From Ralstonia pickettii (GTDB lineage: Bacteria; Pseudomonadota; Gammaproteobacteria; Burkholderiales; Burkholderiaceae), in contig NZ_CP066771.1 of the NCBI RefSeq assembly GCF_016466415.2, positions 2,790,001 to 2,854,000 on the forward strand: a stretch of 64,000 bases of DNA, in the 5' to 3' direction. The notes under the pieces are model-generated. The model saw only the letters and a program-made list of their open reading frames with translations. It made no database searches and was not told the DNA's origin. Positions 36,761-48,066 of the stretch are shown here, piece after piece (within the stretch, counting starts at the first letter, position 1; each line of letters begins with the position of its first letter). Made by a program: the position numbers and the translations under genes.

Positions 36761-38089
36761 TTATTCGGACGTGGGGCGTTGCAGGCGATATTCAGCGCTG
36801 CGGGCGTGCGCCTGCAGCCCTTCGCCGTAGGCCAGCTCGGCGGCAATCTCGCCCAGCATCTGTGCGCCGGCTTCGCTCACCTCGATCAGGCTGGAGCGCT
36901 TGATGAAGTCGTACACGCCCAGCGGCGACGAGAAACGCGCCGTGCGCGAGGTCGGCAGGACGTGGTTCGGGCCCGCGCAGTAATCGCCGAGCGATTCGCT
37001 GGTGTATTTGCCGAGGAAGATCGCGCCGGCGTGGCGGATGCGCTCGGCCCACTGGCGCGGGTTTTCCGCCGAAACCTCCAGATGCTCCGGCGCGATGTCG
37101 TTGGCGATGTCGCACGCCTCTTCCATGTCGCGCACCTTGATGAGCGCACCTCGGCCCGACAGCGATTCTGCGATCACGCTCCGGCGCGGCATGTCTTCCA
37201 GCTGGCGGTTGATGCTGGCTTCCACCTGCGCGATGAACTCGGCGTTCGGGCACAGCAGGATCGACTGGGCCAGCTCGTCGTGCTCGGCTTGCGAGAACAA
37301 GTCCATCGCCACCCAGTCCGGATCGGTCGTGCCATCGCAGATGACGAGGATTTCCGACGGACCGGCAATCATGTCGATGCCCACTGTGCCGAACACGCGG
37401 CGCTTGGCGGCCGCCACATAGGCGTTGCCCGGGCCGACGATCTTGTCGACGGCGGGGACGGTGTCCGTGCCATAAGCCAGCGCACCCACGGCCTGCGCGC
37501 CGCCGATGGTGAACACGCGGTCCACCCCGGCAATGCAGGCCGCAGCCAGCACCAGCTCGTTGCGCACGCCGCCCGGCGTGGGCACCACCATGATGATTTC
37601 CTTGACCCCGGCCACGCGCGCCGGAATCGCGTTCATCAGCACCGACGACGGGTACGCCGCCTTGCCGCCTGGCACGTAGATGCCCACGCGGTCGAGCGGC
37701 GTCACCTTCTGGCCGAGCACCGTGCCGTCGGCTTCGGCGTATTCCCAGCTGTGCGTGCCGCACTCGATCTTTTGCTTCTCGTGATACGCACGTACGCGGG
37801 CGGCGGCGGCTTCCAGAGCCGCGCGGCGCTTGGGCTCCAGGCCGTCCAGCGCGGTCTGCAGCACGGCGGGCGACAGCTCCAGCGCGGCTACGCTCTCGGC
37901 TTCGATGCGGTCGAAGCGGCGGGTGGCTTCCAGGACGGCGGCGTCGCCGCGCGCCTTCACATCGGCCAGGATCTGCGCAGCGGCGCGGTCGATGGCTTCG
38001 TCTTCGCTCGCTTCGAACGCGAGCACCTGGCGCAGTTGCGCCGCGAATCCGGCGTCGGCCGAATCCAGTTTACGGATGGTCAGGCTCAT
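36761..38089 (-). CDS. hisD: Histidinol dehydrogenase
   Basis: 442 aa. This Zn2+/NAD enzyme catalyses the final two oxidations to histidine. Characteristic segments are [29 protein letters not shown]-like [14 protein letters not shown], the GPSEILVI turn and the SQAEHDE motif with metal-ligand His. The start overlaps the hisG stop by ATGA. Confidence 0.97.
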   Translation of the reverse strand: MSLTIRKLDSADAGFAAQLRQVLAFEASEDEAIDRAAAQILADVKARGDAAVLEATRRFDRIEAESVAALELSPAVLQTALDGLEPKRRAALEAAAARVRAYHEKQKIECGTHSWEYAEADGTVLGQKVTPLDRVGIYVPGGKAAYPSSVLMNAIPARVAGVKEIIMVVPTPGGVRNELVLAAACIAGVDRVFTIGGAQAVGALAYGTDTVPAVDKIVGPGNAYVAAAKRRVFGTVGIDMIAGPSEILVICDGTTDPDWVAMDLFSQAEHDELAQSILLCPNAEFIAQVEASINRQLEDMPRRSVIAESLSGRGALIKVRDMEEACDIANDIAPEHLEVSAENPRQWAERIRHAGAIFLGKYTSESLGDYCAGPNHVLPTSRTARFSSPLGVYDFIKRSSLIEVSEAGAQMLGEIAAELAYGEGLQAHARSAEYRLQRPTSE

Positions 38090-38775
38090 GCGGCTTCCCC
38101 AACACGCGCGTCCGTCGCGGAGGCGCGCTCGAAAGCGTCGAGGATGGGCGCCAGCCTGTCACGCTTGAGTTTCAGCGCAGCCTGGTTGACGACCAGTCGG
38201 GACGAGATCTGCACGATCTCTTCCACCTCGACGAGGTTGTTTGCGCGCAGCGTGCCGCCCGTGCTGACCAGGTCGACGATGGCATCAGCCAGGCCCACCA
38301 GCGGGCCCAGCTCCATCGAGCCGTACAGCTTGATCAGGTCGACGTGCACACCCTTCTTGGCGAAGTGTTCGCGCGCGGTATTCAGATACTTCGTCGCCAC
38401 CGACAGGCGCGCACCCTGGCGCACCGCGTTGGCGTAATCGAAGCCCTTGGGCACCGCCACCGACATGCGGCAGCGGGCGATATTCAGGTCGATGGGCGCA
38501 TACAGGCCCGCCATGCCGTGCTCCATCAGCACGTCGCGGCCGGCCACGCCGAAATCCGCCGCGCCGTATTGCACGTAGGTCGGCACGTCGGAGGCACGCA
38601 CGATGATCACGCGCAGCGCGGGGTCCGACGTCGGCAGAATCAGCTTGCGCGAGGTTTCCGGGTCTTCGGTCACCTCGATGCCGGCAGCCTTCAGCAACGG
38701 CAGCGTCTCTTCAAAGATGCGCCCTTTGGACAACGCCAGCGTGAGCTGGTTGGAGGCGGACTGGAATGCGTTCAT
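38086..38775 (-). CDS. hisG: ATP phosphoribosyltransferase, short form
   Basis: 229 aa from MNAFQSASN. The catalytic domain shows [13 protein letters not shown], the [21 protein letters not shown] region and the PRPP loop around [17 protein letters not shown]. It lacks the C-terminal regulatory domain of the 290-300 aa long form, so it should need HisZ for activity and feedback control; hisZ is not in this window. It lies seven bases after murA. Confidence 0.96.
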   Translation of the reverse strand: MNAFQSASNQLTLALSKGRIFEETLPLLKAAGIEVTEDPETSRKLILPTSDPALRVIIVRASDVPTYVQYGAADFGVAGRDVLMEHGMAGLYAPIDLNIARCRMSVAVPKGFDYANAVRQGARLSVATKYLNTAREHFAKKGVHVDLIKLYGSMELGPLVGLADAIVDLVSTGGTLRANNLVEVEEIVQISSRLVVNQAALKLKRDRLAPILDAFERASATDARVGEAA

Positions 38776-38782
38776 GGCCGGC

Positions 38783-40383
<1,601 letters not shown>

Positions 40384-40442
40384 GGCCGTCCCTTCTCCTG
40401 CAAAACGTTAGGGTGAGCGTCGTTCGTTTTCTTATCGACGCA

Positions 40443-41231
40443 TCAATGGCGCAGCTTGTAGCCCGTGCGCAGCATCTGCAGGGCCACACCCCCCACCACG
40501 ACCAGCGCGATCAGCATCACGCCGAGGCTCGTCGCCACCGGCACATCGGACACGCCGAAGAAGCCGTAGCGGAAGCCGTCGATCATGTAGAAGAACGGGT
40601 TGGCGTGGGACACCGCCTGCCAAAACGGCGGCAGTGAATGAATCGAATAGAACACGCCCGCCAGGAAGGTGGCCGGCACGATCAGAAAGTTCTGGAACGC
40701 TGCGAGCTGGTCGAACTTTTCAGCCCAGATACCGGCGATTAGCCCCAAGGTGCCCAGCACGCTCGCGCCCAGCACGGCAAACACGATGATCCACAGCGGC
40801 TGCGCGAAGTGCAGGTGCGCAAACAAGGTCGTCACGACGAGCACGCCAGTCCCCACGGCCAACCCGCGAATGATGGAGGCGCACACATACGCGCCGAACA
40901 TCTCCCAGTGCGACAGTGGCGGCAGCATGATGAACACCAGGTTGCCGGTGATCTTCGACTGGATGAGCGACGATGAGCTGTTTGCGAACGCGTTCTGCAG
41001 CACGCTCATCATCACCAGGCCGGGCACCAGGAAGGCGGTGTAGCTCAACTGGTCGAACACCTTGACGCGGTCTTCCAGCACGTGGCCGAAGATCAGCAGA
41101 TACAGCAGCGCGGTCAGCACCGGCGCGGCCACGGTCTGGAAGCTCACTTTCCAGAAACGCAGGACTTCCTTGTACAGCAGCGTACGGAAACCGACCCAAC
41201 GGCCCGGCATGCTCTCGGGAATGACGTTCAT
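40443..41231 (-). CDS. ABC-2 type transporter permease
   Basis: 262 aa with six membrane helices and the ABC-2 signature region (GLIAGIWAEKFDQLAAFQNFLIVPATFLAGVFYSI). N-terminal segment FRTLLYKEVLRFWKV precedes the first helix. It pairs with the ATPase upstream (4-base overlap). This YadG/YadH-like exporter regularly sits between the mla genes and murA in Burkholderiaceae; its substrate is unknown. Confidence 0.94.
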   Translation of the reverse strand: MNVIPESMPGRWVGFRTLLYKEVLRFWKVSFQTVAAPVLTALLYLLIFGHVLEDRVKVFDQLSYTAFLVPGLVMMSVLQNAFANSSSSLIQSKITGNLVFIMLPPLSHWEMFGAYVCASIIRGLAVGTGVLVVTTLFAHLHFAQPLWIIVFAVLGASVLGTLGLIAGIWAEKFDQLAAFQNFLIVPATFLAGVFYSIHSLPPFWQAVSHANPFFYMIDGFRYGFFGVSDVPVATSLGVMLIALVVVGGVALQMLRTGYKLRH

Positions 41232-42193
41232 GCGGCGGGCTCCAGAGCAGAATCAGGAATGGCAGGCGCCTGAGGCCCGAGGGGCAATCCGCTTTCGCGC
41301 CGCATGATCTGCACGAACACGTCTTCCAGATCGGCCTTGGCGACTTCCATGTCGTCGATCTCGCAGCCGGCAAGGCGGCACGTGGAGAGAATCTGTTCGA
41401 CCTCGCCGTAGCCCGACAGGCGCAGACGCACGCCGCGCTCGCCATGGTTGCCCGGCAGGCGAAGGCTTTCGAGCGATGCCGGCAACGCACCCTTCGCAAA
41501 GCTCAGCACCAGCTGCAACCCGGCAAATTGGGACAGCAGATTCGCCGTGCGATCGAGCGCCACCACCTCGCCAAACTTGAGCATGGCAATGCGGTCGCAC
41601 AGGGATTCGGCCTCTTCCAGATAGTGCGTGGTCAGCACGACAGTGTGGCCCTCGCGATTTAGGCGGGAGATGAATTTCCACAGCGTCTGGCGCAGCTCGA
41701 CGTCCACGCCGGCAGTCGGCTCGTCCAGCACGATCACGGGCGGCCGGTGTACCAGCGCCTGCGCCACCAGCACGCGGCGCTTCATGCCACCGGAGAGCGC
41801 ACGCATGTTGGCGTCGGCCTTGTTGGTCAGGTCCAGATTGGCCATGACCTCGTCGATCCAGTCGTCGTTCTTGGTCAGGCCGAAGTAGCCCGACTGCAGG
41901 CGCAGCGTTTCGCGCACCGTGAAAAACGGATCGAACACCAGTTCCTGCGGCACCACGCCCAGCTTGCGGCGCGCGGTGCGGTAGTCGGAAACGACGTCGT
42001 GGCCGAGCACGCGCACGCTGCCGGAATCAGCACGATTCAGGCCCGCGAGGATGGAGATCAGCGTGGTCTTGCCCGCGCCGTTGGGGCCCAGCAGGCCGAA
42101 AAACTCGCCCTGCTCGACAGACAGGCTCACGCCCTTGAGCGCTTGCAATGACTTGTAGCGCTTGCGGACGTCAGCGATTTCGATGGCTTTCAT
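41228..42193 (-). CDS. ABC-2 type transporter ATP-binding protein
   Basis: 321 aa from ATG (a TTG nine bases earlier is also possible). Walker A GPNGAGKTT, signature LSGGMKRR, Walker B VIVLDEPTAGVD and H-loop VLTTHYLEEAE are intact. The C-terminal 80 residues form the extra domain common in CcmA/YadG ATPases. It partners with the permease immediately downstream. Confidence 0.95.
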   Translation of the reverse strand: MKAIEIADVRKRYKSLQALKGVSLSVEQGEFFGLLGPNGAGKTTLISILAGLNRADSGSVRVLGHDVVSDYRTARRKLGVVPQELVFDPFFTVRETLRLQSGYFGLTKNDDWIDEVMANLDLTNKADANMRALSGGMKRRVLVAQALVHRPPVIVLDEPTAGVDVELRQTLWKFISRLNREGHTVVLTTHYLEEAESLCDRIAMLKFGEVVALDRTANLLSQFAGLQLVLSFAKGALPASLESLRLPGNHGERGVRLRLSGYGEVEQILSTCRLAGCEIDDMEVAKADLEDVFVQIMRRESGLPLGPQAPAIPDSALEPAA

Positions 42194-42296
42194 GGCCGAC
42201 AAAGTGAACTACCCTGCGCATATCGTGGCCATGAATCGACGTGGCGATCACGGCAGCGGACGCCGCACACGGCGGCGGCAGAGCGACAAACCCAGA

Positions 42297-42302
42297 ATTA
42301 TA
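42297..42302 (-). promoter_or_regulatory. -10 element ahead of the ABC exporter
   Basis: TATAAT on the minus strand, 104 bases before the ATPase start and after the mlaB stop. The -35 region is poor. It could give the exporter, ibaG and murA a promoter separate from mla. The remaining 42203-42442 holds no gene. Confidence 0.45.
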
Positions 42303-42442
42303 GGGGAACTGGACCAACTCACGGCGTCACCACTGAAGACGCCGAACCGCGAATGACAGGGGTGCGCACGACCCCGGCCCGGAGCGCGGCGTCGCGATGA
42401 CGGGTTCGGAGCAATCACCCCGCGCCCGCACCGGACGCCGCC

Positions 42443-42754
42443 TCAATGTCGAGCGTGATGGTGCGCAGCAGGGGCGGGCGCGATAGCCAGCAGAGATTCC
42501 AGGCCGTACAGCGTGGCGAGATTGGACAGCGCCTGCGGAGCGCCTGCGATATCGAGTGTGATACCGGCATCCTGCGCCGTGCGCTGCCACGACAGCAGCA
42601 CCGCCAGCGCTGACGAATCGACCTGCGACAAGCCGGCGCAATCAATGTGCAGCGCGGCATTGCCGGCTTCGCGCGCTTGGCCGAGCTGAGCCTCGCCCTC
42701 GCGCAGAACGCGCGGCGCTTCGCGGTGAGTCAGCGGGCCGGACAAGGTCAACAT
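42443..42754 (-). CDS. mlaB: STAS-domain protein MlaB
   Basis: 103 aa. The STAS fold is shown by HIDCAGLSQVDSSALAVLLSW, the conserved DSSALAVL loop, and the last helix region NLATLYGLESLL. MlaB binds the MlaF ATPase and is required for activity of the MlaFEDB complex in phospholipid transport. A His-rich tail (AHHHARH) is added. It is the last gene of mlaFEDACB. Confidence 0.88.
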   Translation of the reverse strand: MLTLSGPLTHREAPRVLREGEAQLGQAREAGNAALHIDCAGLSQVDSSALAVLLSWQRTAQDAGITLDIAGAPQALSNLATLYGLESLLAIAPAPAAHHHARH

Positions 42755-42827
42755 GATGGGAATGGGGGCACTGAAAAAGAAACAGCGGCCAGAGTTGACC
42801 GCTGCGAGAATTCTACCGGAAGGTGGC

Positions 42828-43463
42828 TTACTTTGCCGGACCCTTCTCGAGCTGCGAGTTGCGCTCGTTCAGGAAGCTCACCAGCCCAGCCACGCCGCCG
42901 CGCTTGCTGATGACATCGGCAAACTGGTTCTTGTACGTCTCCGACAGCCAGAGGCCGCTGATGTTGATGTCGTACACCTTCCAGCCACCGGCCGTCTTTT
43001 CCAAACGGTAGTCCAGGGCCACTGGTTCGCCGTTGTTGTTCACGGTCGAGCGCACCACCACATCGGTGTCATCTGCGGCCGCCCGGAACGGCTTGTACGA
43101 AACGGTCTGGTTCTTCACATTCGACAGCGCGCCGGCGTAAGTGCGGATGAGCAGCGTTTTGAAGCCTTCCTGGATCTGTTGCTGCTGCTCCGGCGACGCC
43201 TGGTTCCAGAAACGGCCCATCGCGATCTGTGTGGTGCGCTTGAAATCGGCGCGCGGCACGATCTTCTGGTCGACCAGCTGGTACACCTTGGTCATGTTGC
43301 CGCCACGCAGTTCCGGATCGCTCTTGATGGTGCTGAGCACGTCGTCCACAGCCGTCTTGACCGTGGCTTGTGCGTCGGCGTCCTGGGCGTGGACCGGCGC
43401 AGCTGCCACGACAGCCGTCAGCGTGAGACCGGCGAGCAGGGAGCGGAGAAGCTTCTTCAACAT
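42828..43463 (-). CDS. mlaC: Periplasmic phospholipid-binding protein MlaC
   Basis: 211 aa. Signal peptide ends TAVVAAAPVHAQD (about residue 26). Family segments are QKIVPRADFKRTTQIAMGRFWNQA, AGALSNVKNQTVSYKPF and VYDINISGLWLSETYKNQF. It ferries phospholipid across the periplasm between MlaA-porin and MlaFEDB. A 152-base gap, without a visible terminator, separates it from mlaA. Confidence 0.95.
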   Translation of the reverse strand: MLKKLLRSLLAGLTLTAVVAAAPVHAQDADAQATVKTAVDDVLSTIKSDPELRGGNMTKVYQLVDQKIVPRADFKRTTQIAMGRFWNQASPEQQQQIQEGFKTLLIRTYAGALSNVKNQTVSYKPFRAAADDTDVVVRSTVNNNGEPVALDYRLEKTAGGWKVYDINISGLWLSETYKNQFADVISKRGGVAGLVSFLNERNSQLEKGPAK

Positions 43464-43615
43464 ATCGCGTCCTTATAGTGTGATTTTTGGGTCGCTTGCT
43501 GCGCATGCGCGGCAATCTTGTTGGCGATTAGAACAGACCGCCCGCAGCCAAGTTCGTGCGGGCCGGCCACTTTTACGCCTTGTCACCTTTGAGGCGAGCT
43601 TGTTACGTGTGCCGA

Positions 43616-44419
43616 TCAGCGGCGGAACACCGGCCAGTTGGGGGTGAAGCGATGGTACGGCGAGACCGTCGCGTCACCGGTATCCGGCGACTTCGTGTTG
43701 TCCTGGTCTTCCGGCAGGTTGCCGTCATAGATCAGGTAGCGGCGGCGCTGCAAATAGGCATCGCGCAGGAAGGTGTACTTGTCGACCGCGGCCTGTTCGA
43801 ACACATTGCTGGCTCCAAGCAGGTTCGCGCGCACGTCAACCACGCGCAACGCGGCCAGCGAGTAGGTGATCGCGCTGTCGTGCCAGTACGTGAGCGGGTC
43901 CATCTGCCAGTCGACCAGGAACCCCACGGTGTCACGTGCAGTGCTCGGGCCGAGCAGCGGCCACACGACGTACGGACCCGACGGCACACCCCATACGCCC
44001 AGCGTCTGGCCGAAGTCTTCCTTGTGCTTGGGCAGGCCGGCGTCCGACGCAATGTCGATCAGGCCACCCAGACCCAGCACGGTATTGATCGCCACGCGCA
44101 TGGTGTCTTCCAGCGCGGCGGTGCCCTTCAATTGCAGCAGGTTGTTGACGGCCGAATAGACATCGCCCGCATTCGAGAAGAAATTCGACACCGCCGTGCG
44201 CGCTGGCGACGGCACCACATCGACATACGTTTGCGCAACCGGCTTCAGCACGCCCTTGTCGAGGTCTTCGTTGATGCGGAAGACTTCGCGGTTGAACGGT
44301 TCGATCGGGTCAGCCGGATTGGCATTCGGCCCCGTCGCACAGCCGGCCAGCATCGTGGCGCCTGCAGCCACAGCCAGCGCAAAGCCGCGCAGCATTTGGA
44401 TGGATGTTGTTATTTTCAT
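43616..44419 (-). CDS. mlaA: Outer-membrane lipoprotein MlaA (VacJ)
   Basis: 267 aa. Lipobox LAGC (Cys27) places it in the outer membrane. DPIEPFNREVFRINEDLDKGVLKP and LGLGGLIDIASDAGLPKHKEDFGQTLGVWG are MlaA signatures. It extracts phospholipids mislocalised to the outer leaflet. In enterobacteria mlaA is unlinked; here it lies between mlaD (ATGA overlap) and mlaC. Confidence 0.96.
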   Translation of the reverse strand: MKITTSIQMLRGFALAVAAGATMLAGCATGPNANPADPIEPFNREVFRINEDLDKGVLKPVAQTYVDVVPSPARTAVSNFFSNAGDVYSAVNNLLQLKGTAALEDTMRVAINTVLGLGGLIDIASDAGLPKHKEDFGQTLGVWGVPSGPYVVWPLLGPSTARDTVGFLVDWQMDPLTYWHDSAITYSLAALRVVDVRANLLGASNVFEQAAVDKYTFLRDAYLQRRRYLIYDGNLPEDQDNTKSPDTGDATVSPYHRFTPNWPVFRR

Positions 44420-44943
44420 GGCTTAGTGCTCCCGCTGCCCTCGGCCGGCTTGGTTCCGCCGGCACTGCCATTCGCGCTGCCGGCACCGGCATCCGCGGCC
44501 TTGCTATAGAGGAACTGGCTGATCAGGTTTTCCAGCACCACCGCCGACTGCGTCATGGTGATCTTGCTGCCGCTGGCAAGCATGGCCGAGTCGCCGCCCG
44601 GTTCAATGCCAATGTATTGCTCACCGAGCAGACCCGAGGTCAGGACCTTGGCCGAACTGTCTTTCGGAAACTGATAGCGCTGATCCATGTCGAGCACCGC
44701 GATGGCCTGGTAGCTCTTGTCATCGAACAGGATCTGCGACACACGGCCGACCACCACACCCGAACTTTTGACCGGCGCCCGCACCTTCAACCCGCCGATA
44801 TTGTCGAAGGCCGCCTTCACCTGGTAAGTCTTGGCAAACGAGAACGAACTCATATTGCCCGCTTTGAGCGCCAGGAACAGCAGCGCAATGATGCCCACCA
44901 GAACGAACAGGCCGACCCAGAAATCGAGGACGCTTTTACGCAT
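44416..44943 (-). CDS. mlaD: Phospholipid transport protein MlaD (MCE domain)
   Basis: 175 aa. One N-terminal membrane helix (FWVGLFVLVGIIALLFLAL), then a single MCE domain (about 38-116) with KTYQVKAAFDNIGGLKVRAPVK and SGLLGEQYIGIEPGG. It forms a periplasmic hexameric ring on MlaFE. The C-terminus is a Gly/Ser/Ala-rich tail. Confidence 0.96.
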   Translation of the reverse strand: MRKSVLDFWVGLFVLVGIIALLFLALKAGNMSSFSFAKTYQVKAAFDNIGGLKVRAPVKSSGVVVGRVSQILFDDKSYQAIAVLDMDQRYQFPKDSSAKVLTSGLLGEQYIGIEPGGDSAMLASGSKITMTQSAVVLENLISQFLYSKAADAGAGSANGSAGGTKPAEGSGSTKP

Positions 44944-44980
44944 GATCTTTTCTCGTTGAACGCTAACGACAACCGGCGGC

Positions 44981-45748
44981 TCAGCTGAACATCAGCGCCG
45001 TGAGCACGAAATCCAGCGCCAGCACGGTGAGCGACGCGATCACCACCGTGCGGGTGGTCGCGCGCGAGACGCCTTCTGGCGTGGCCTTGGCCTCATATCC
45101 CTGATACAGGGCAATGAAGGTGACCGCCACACCAAACACGAAACTCTTGATGACGCCGTTGAGCACGTCGTCCATGACATCGACGCCGGCCTGCATCTGC
45201 GACCAGAACGCGCCGGGGTCCACACCAATCAGTCCGACCCCGACGAAGTATCCGCCCAAAATACCCACCGCACTGAAAATCGCGGCCAGCAACGGCATGG
45301 CGATGAAGCCCGCCCAGAAACGCGGCGCCAGCACGCGGGCCAGCGGATCGACTGCCATCATTTCCATGGCGATCAGCTGCTCGCCGGCTTTCATCAGGCC
45401 AATCTCGGCCGTGAGCGACGTACCGGCGCGACCGGCAAACAGCAGGGCCGTCACCACCGGCCCCAGCTCGCGCACCAGCGACAGCGCCACTAGCAAACCC
45501 AGCGCCTGCTCGGAGCCGTAGCGGTTAAGCGTGTTGTAGCCCTGCAAACCAAGCACGAAGCCAACGAACAGACCCGACACAGCAATGATGATGAACGAAT
45601 CATTGCCGATGAAGCGCAGTTGCTCGATCACCAGGCGCGGGCGACGGAGCACGTCGCCCGAAGCGCCAATGAGCGAAATCAACGTGCGTGCGGCATAGCC
45701 GAAGCGGCTGATCAGCACCAGAACAAAGCGGCCGATGGTGGAAATCAT
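44981..45748 (-). CDS. mlaE: Phospholipid ABC transporter permease MlaE
   Basis: 255 aa, about five to six membrane helices. FVGFVLGLQGYNTLNRYGSE, RELGPVVTALLFAGRAGTSLTAEIG and the loop EQLIAMEMMAVDPL are strongly conserved in MlaE/TGD1 proteins. It overlaps mlaF by ATGA. Confidence 0.97.
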   Translation of the reverse strand: MISTIGRFVLVLISRFGYAARTLISLIGASGDVLRRPRLVIEQLRFIGNDSFIIIAVSGLFVGFVLGLQGYNTLNRYGSEQALGLLVALSLVRELGPVVTALLFAGRAGTSLTAEIGLMKAGEQLIAMEMMAVDPLARVLAPRFWAGFIAMPLLAAIFSAVGILGGYFVGVGLIGVDPGAFWSQMQAGVDVMDDVLNGVIKSFVFGVAVTFIALYQGYEAKATPEGVSRATTRTVVIASLTVLALDFVLTALMFS

Positions 45749-46578
45749 CGTGCGCCTCCGCTCTTGCCCAGACCGAAGTCATCTGCCAGCGGTGCCCCGG
45801 GATAGTGGAACGGCACGGGACCGTCCGCCTCTCCGTGCACGAACTGACGGACGAACGGATCGGTCGATGCGGTCAGCTCAGCCGGCGTGCCTGCGGCAGC
45901 AATGCCACCGTTGGCAATGAAGTAGACGTAATCGGCAATGTGGAACGTCTCCTGCACGTCGTGCGAAACGATGATGCTGGTCGCGCCGAGCGCGTCGTTC
46001 AGCTTGCGGATGAGCGACGCGGTCAGGCCCAGCGAGATCGGGTCCAGCCCAGCGAACGGCTCGTCATAGAGGATGAGCGACGGATCCAGCGCAATCGCCC
46101 GCGCCAGCGCCACGCGCCGGGCCATGCCGCCGGAAATTTCCGAAGGCATCAGGTCGCGCGCACCGCGCAGGCCGACGGCGTTCAGCTTCATCAGCACCAG
46201 ATCGCGGATGAGCAGTTCGGGCAGTTCGGTATGTTCGCGCAGTGGAAATGCCACATTGTCGAACACGGACAGATCGGTGAACAACGCCCCGAACTGGAAC
46301 AGCATGCCCATCTGGCGGCGCGCAGCGTACAGCGCGCGCTTGTCCATGGCGCCGATGTCCTGGCCGTGCACGCGTACAGTGCCGGCGGCAGCGGCCACTT
46401 GGCCGCCAATCAACCGCAGAATCGTCGTCTTGCCGCAGCCCGAGCCGCCCATGACGGCCACCACGCTGCCCTTGGGCACGCGCATGCACAGGCCGGACAG
46501 GATGCGCCGCGCGCCTGGCTGATAGGCGAAATCGACCTGATCGAGTTCGACAACGGCGTTGGAAGGCTGGGTGGACAC
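45745..46578 (-). CDS. mlaF: Phospholipid ABC transporter ATPase MlaF
   Basis: 277 aa from a GTG start. Walker A GGSGCGKTT, signature ISGGMARR, Walker B LILYDEPFAGLDP and H-loop IIVSHDVQET are intact. It powers MlaFEDB phospholipid transport. It is the first gene of the mla unit; the promoter candidate is 110 bases upstream. Confidence 0.96.
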   Translation of the reverse strand: MSTQPSNAVVELDQVDFAYQPGARRILSGLCMRVPKGSVVAVMGGSGCGKTTILRLIGGQVAAAAGTVRVHGQDIGAMDKRALYAARRQMGMLFQFGALFTDLSVFDNVAFPLREHTELPELLIRDLVLMKLNAVGLRGARDLMPSEISGGMARRVALARAIALDPSLILYDEPFAGLDPISLGLTASLIRKLNDALGATSIIVSHDVQETFHIADYVYFIANGGIAAAGTPAELTASTDPFVRQFVHGEADGPVPFHYPGAPLADDFGLGKSGGAR

Positions 46579-46687
46579 GGTGGAGATCGGTGCAGAGGGC
46601 TCGGCAGGTTGGCGGCTTCATGCTGCCGCATCTCGTTGTCTTGACTACCGCTGGCTCGCCAACAGACGCAGCTTCGCGCGGCCCGCC

Positions 46688-46718
46688 ATTATAGGTGGAA
46701 ACCCGCGTAGCCCGTCAG
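46688..46718 (-). promoter_or_regulatory. Sigma-70-like promoter of mlaFEDACB
   Basis: TATAAT on the minus strand with TGACGG 18 bases upstream as a weak -35. It lies 110 bases ahead of the mlaF GTG. The 270-base region to the next gene shows nothing else clear. Confidence 0.55.
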
Positions 46719-46848
46719 TCACGCCGTGCTTACCGACAGTTTGTGTGGCTTGTTCGCCGCGCTGGGGGTTTCCGGGTCTTGCGGGGCTGCTGAAAGTGGT
46801 GCGCCTGCGCAGCTGGCGTTGGTACCTGCAGGCGACAGCAGGAGCAGC

Positions 46849-47889
46849 CTATTCGCCGCTATCCAGCCGTAGGTCGGCTTGGCGAATCACCCCCTGCCAG
46901 TGCGTGGCGTCATGGCGCACGGTCTGGGCGAACGTGTCGGGGGCATCCCATTCGGGTTCGAAGCCGCCGGCACGCAACGTAGCGCGGACATCACCTGAAG
47001 CGACGGCGCGCCGCAATTCGGCCGCCGCGCGCATCGAGAAAGACCGGGGAGTGCGTGCCGGCATGAAGGAGCCGATCCAGGCGCTGCGATCAAATCCGGC
47101 GAGACCGCCTTCGCGCAGGGTCGGCACAGCGGGTGCGAAACGCGAGCGAGTCCCTCCCGTCACCCCGAGCAACCGTAGCTGGCCATTGGCCGCGGCGGCC
47201 GCCACACTCGGATAGCAGGCGAAACACGCCGTCATGCGCCCGGCCAGGATCTGTTGCACGAGCCCTGCTTCACCGCGGACGGCCACATGCGGCGCATGGA
47301 ATGCGTAGTCGCGCACAAACTGCTCGGCGACAAGGTGCGACCACGTGCCGACGATATCCGAGCCGCAATTGACCGTGACGGACTCACCGCTCGCCTGCGC
47401 GAGCAGATCGGTCACGGAATAGATCGGCAAGCGCGCATCGATCGCGAGAAACAGGGGCAGCGTGGCCACCATCGCGACCGGCTGGAAATCGCGCAGCGGG
47501 TCATACGACGCCGGCTCGAGCGCGGGCTGGGCGACGAACGTGGTCTGCTGGAGCAGCAACGTATGGCCATCGGAGGGCGCGCGGGCGACGGCCTCGCCGG
47601 CGGCCATGCCATTGGCTGCCGGGCGATCCTCGACGCCCACCTCGCGGCCGACCTGCTGCTGCAGTTGCGTCGCGAGTGCGCGCGCCAGTGCATCGAACGC
47701 GCTGCCTTCCGCCGCCGGCACGACCAGACGCAGCGGTTGCGACGGATAGCCTTGCAGCAAAGCACGCGCGGGCGACGCCAGCATCGCCGGCAGCATGCCA
47801 AGCCACGCAAGCGCTCGCCGCCGCTGCCGATCCGGCACATCGGGCGCGTGGGGCACATCTGCACGCACATTGCGGGCGCGAGGTCGCAT
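46849..47889 (-). CDS. Bug-family (TctC-like) solute-binding protein, orphan
   Basis: 346 aa from ATG; a GTG 18 bases earlier would add six residues. The signal region DRQRRRALAWLGMLPAML could be Sec or twin-arginine. YPSQPLRLVVPAAEGSAFDALARALA and VEDRPAANGMAAGEAVARAPSDGHTLLL are the Bug hallmarks. The family binds small carboxylates for tripartite transporters, but no TctA/TctB gene is nearby, as for many Bug genes in Betaproteobacteria. Ligand unknown. It is a single gene. Confidence 0.9.
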   Translation of the reverse strand: MRPRARNVRADVPHAPDVPDRQRRRALAWLGMLPAMLASPARALLQGYPSQPLRLVVPAAEGSAFDALARALATQLQQQVGREVGVEDRPAANGMAAGEAVARAPSDGHTLLLQQTTFVAQPALEPASYDPLRDFQPVAMVATLPLFLAIDARLPIYSVTDLLAQASGESVTVNCGSDIVGTWSHLVAEQFVRDYAFHAPHVAVRGEAGLVQQILAGRMTACFACYPSVAAAAANGQLRLLGVTGGTRSRFAPAVPTLREGGLAGFDRSAWIGSFMPARTPRSFSMRAAAELRRAVASGDVRATLRAGGFEPEWDAPDTFAQTVRHDATHWQGVIRQADLRLDSGE

Positions 47890-48011
47890 GAGGCAGTTGG
47901 GGATCACGGGGAAATCTCATTCTAGAAATCCGCCTGTCCGCCCTGCACTCATGTAAACCATGTCGACGTAAACCATGAGGCATGACGCTTGTGCCTCAGC
48001 AAACGCGGCAC

Positions 48012-48043
48012 AAACAAAAAGGCCCGCCGAGGCAGGCGGGCCT
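48012..48043 (-). terminator. Rho-independent terminator of gltBD
   Basis: Minus-strand GGCCCGCC/GGCGGGCC stem then TTTTTGTTTG; 24 bases after gltD. Confidence 0.9.
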
Positions 48044-48066
48044 GAGTCAAACGGTCAACCGCGTGG

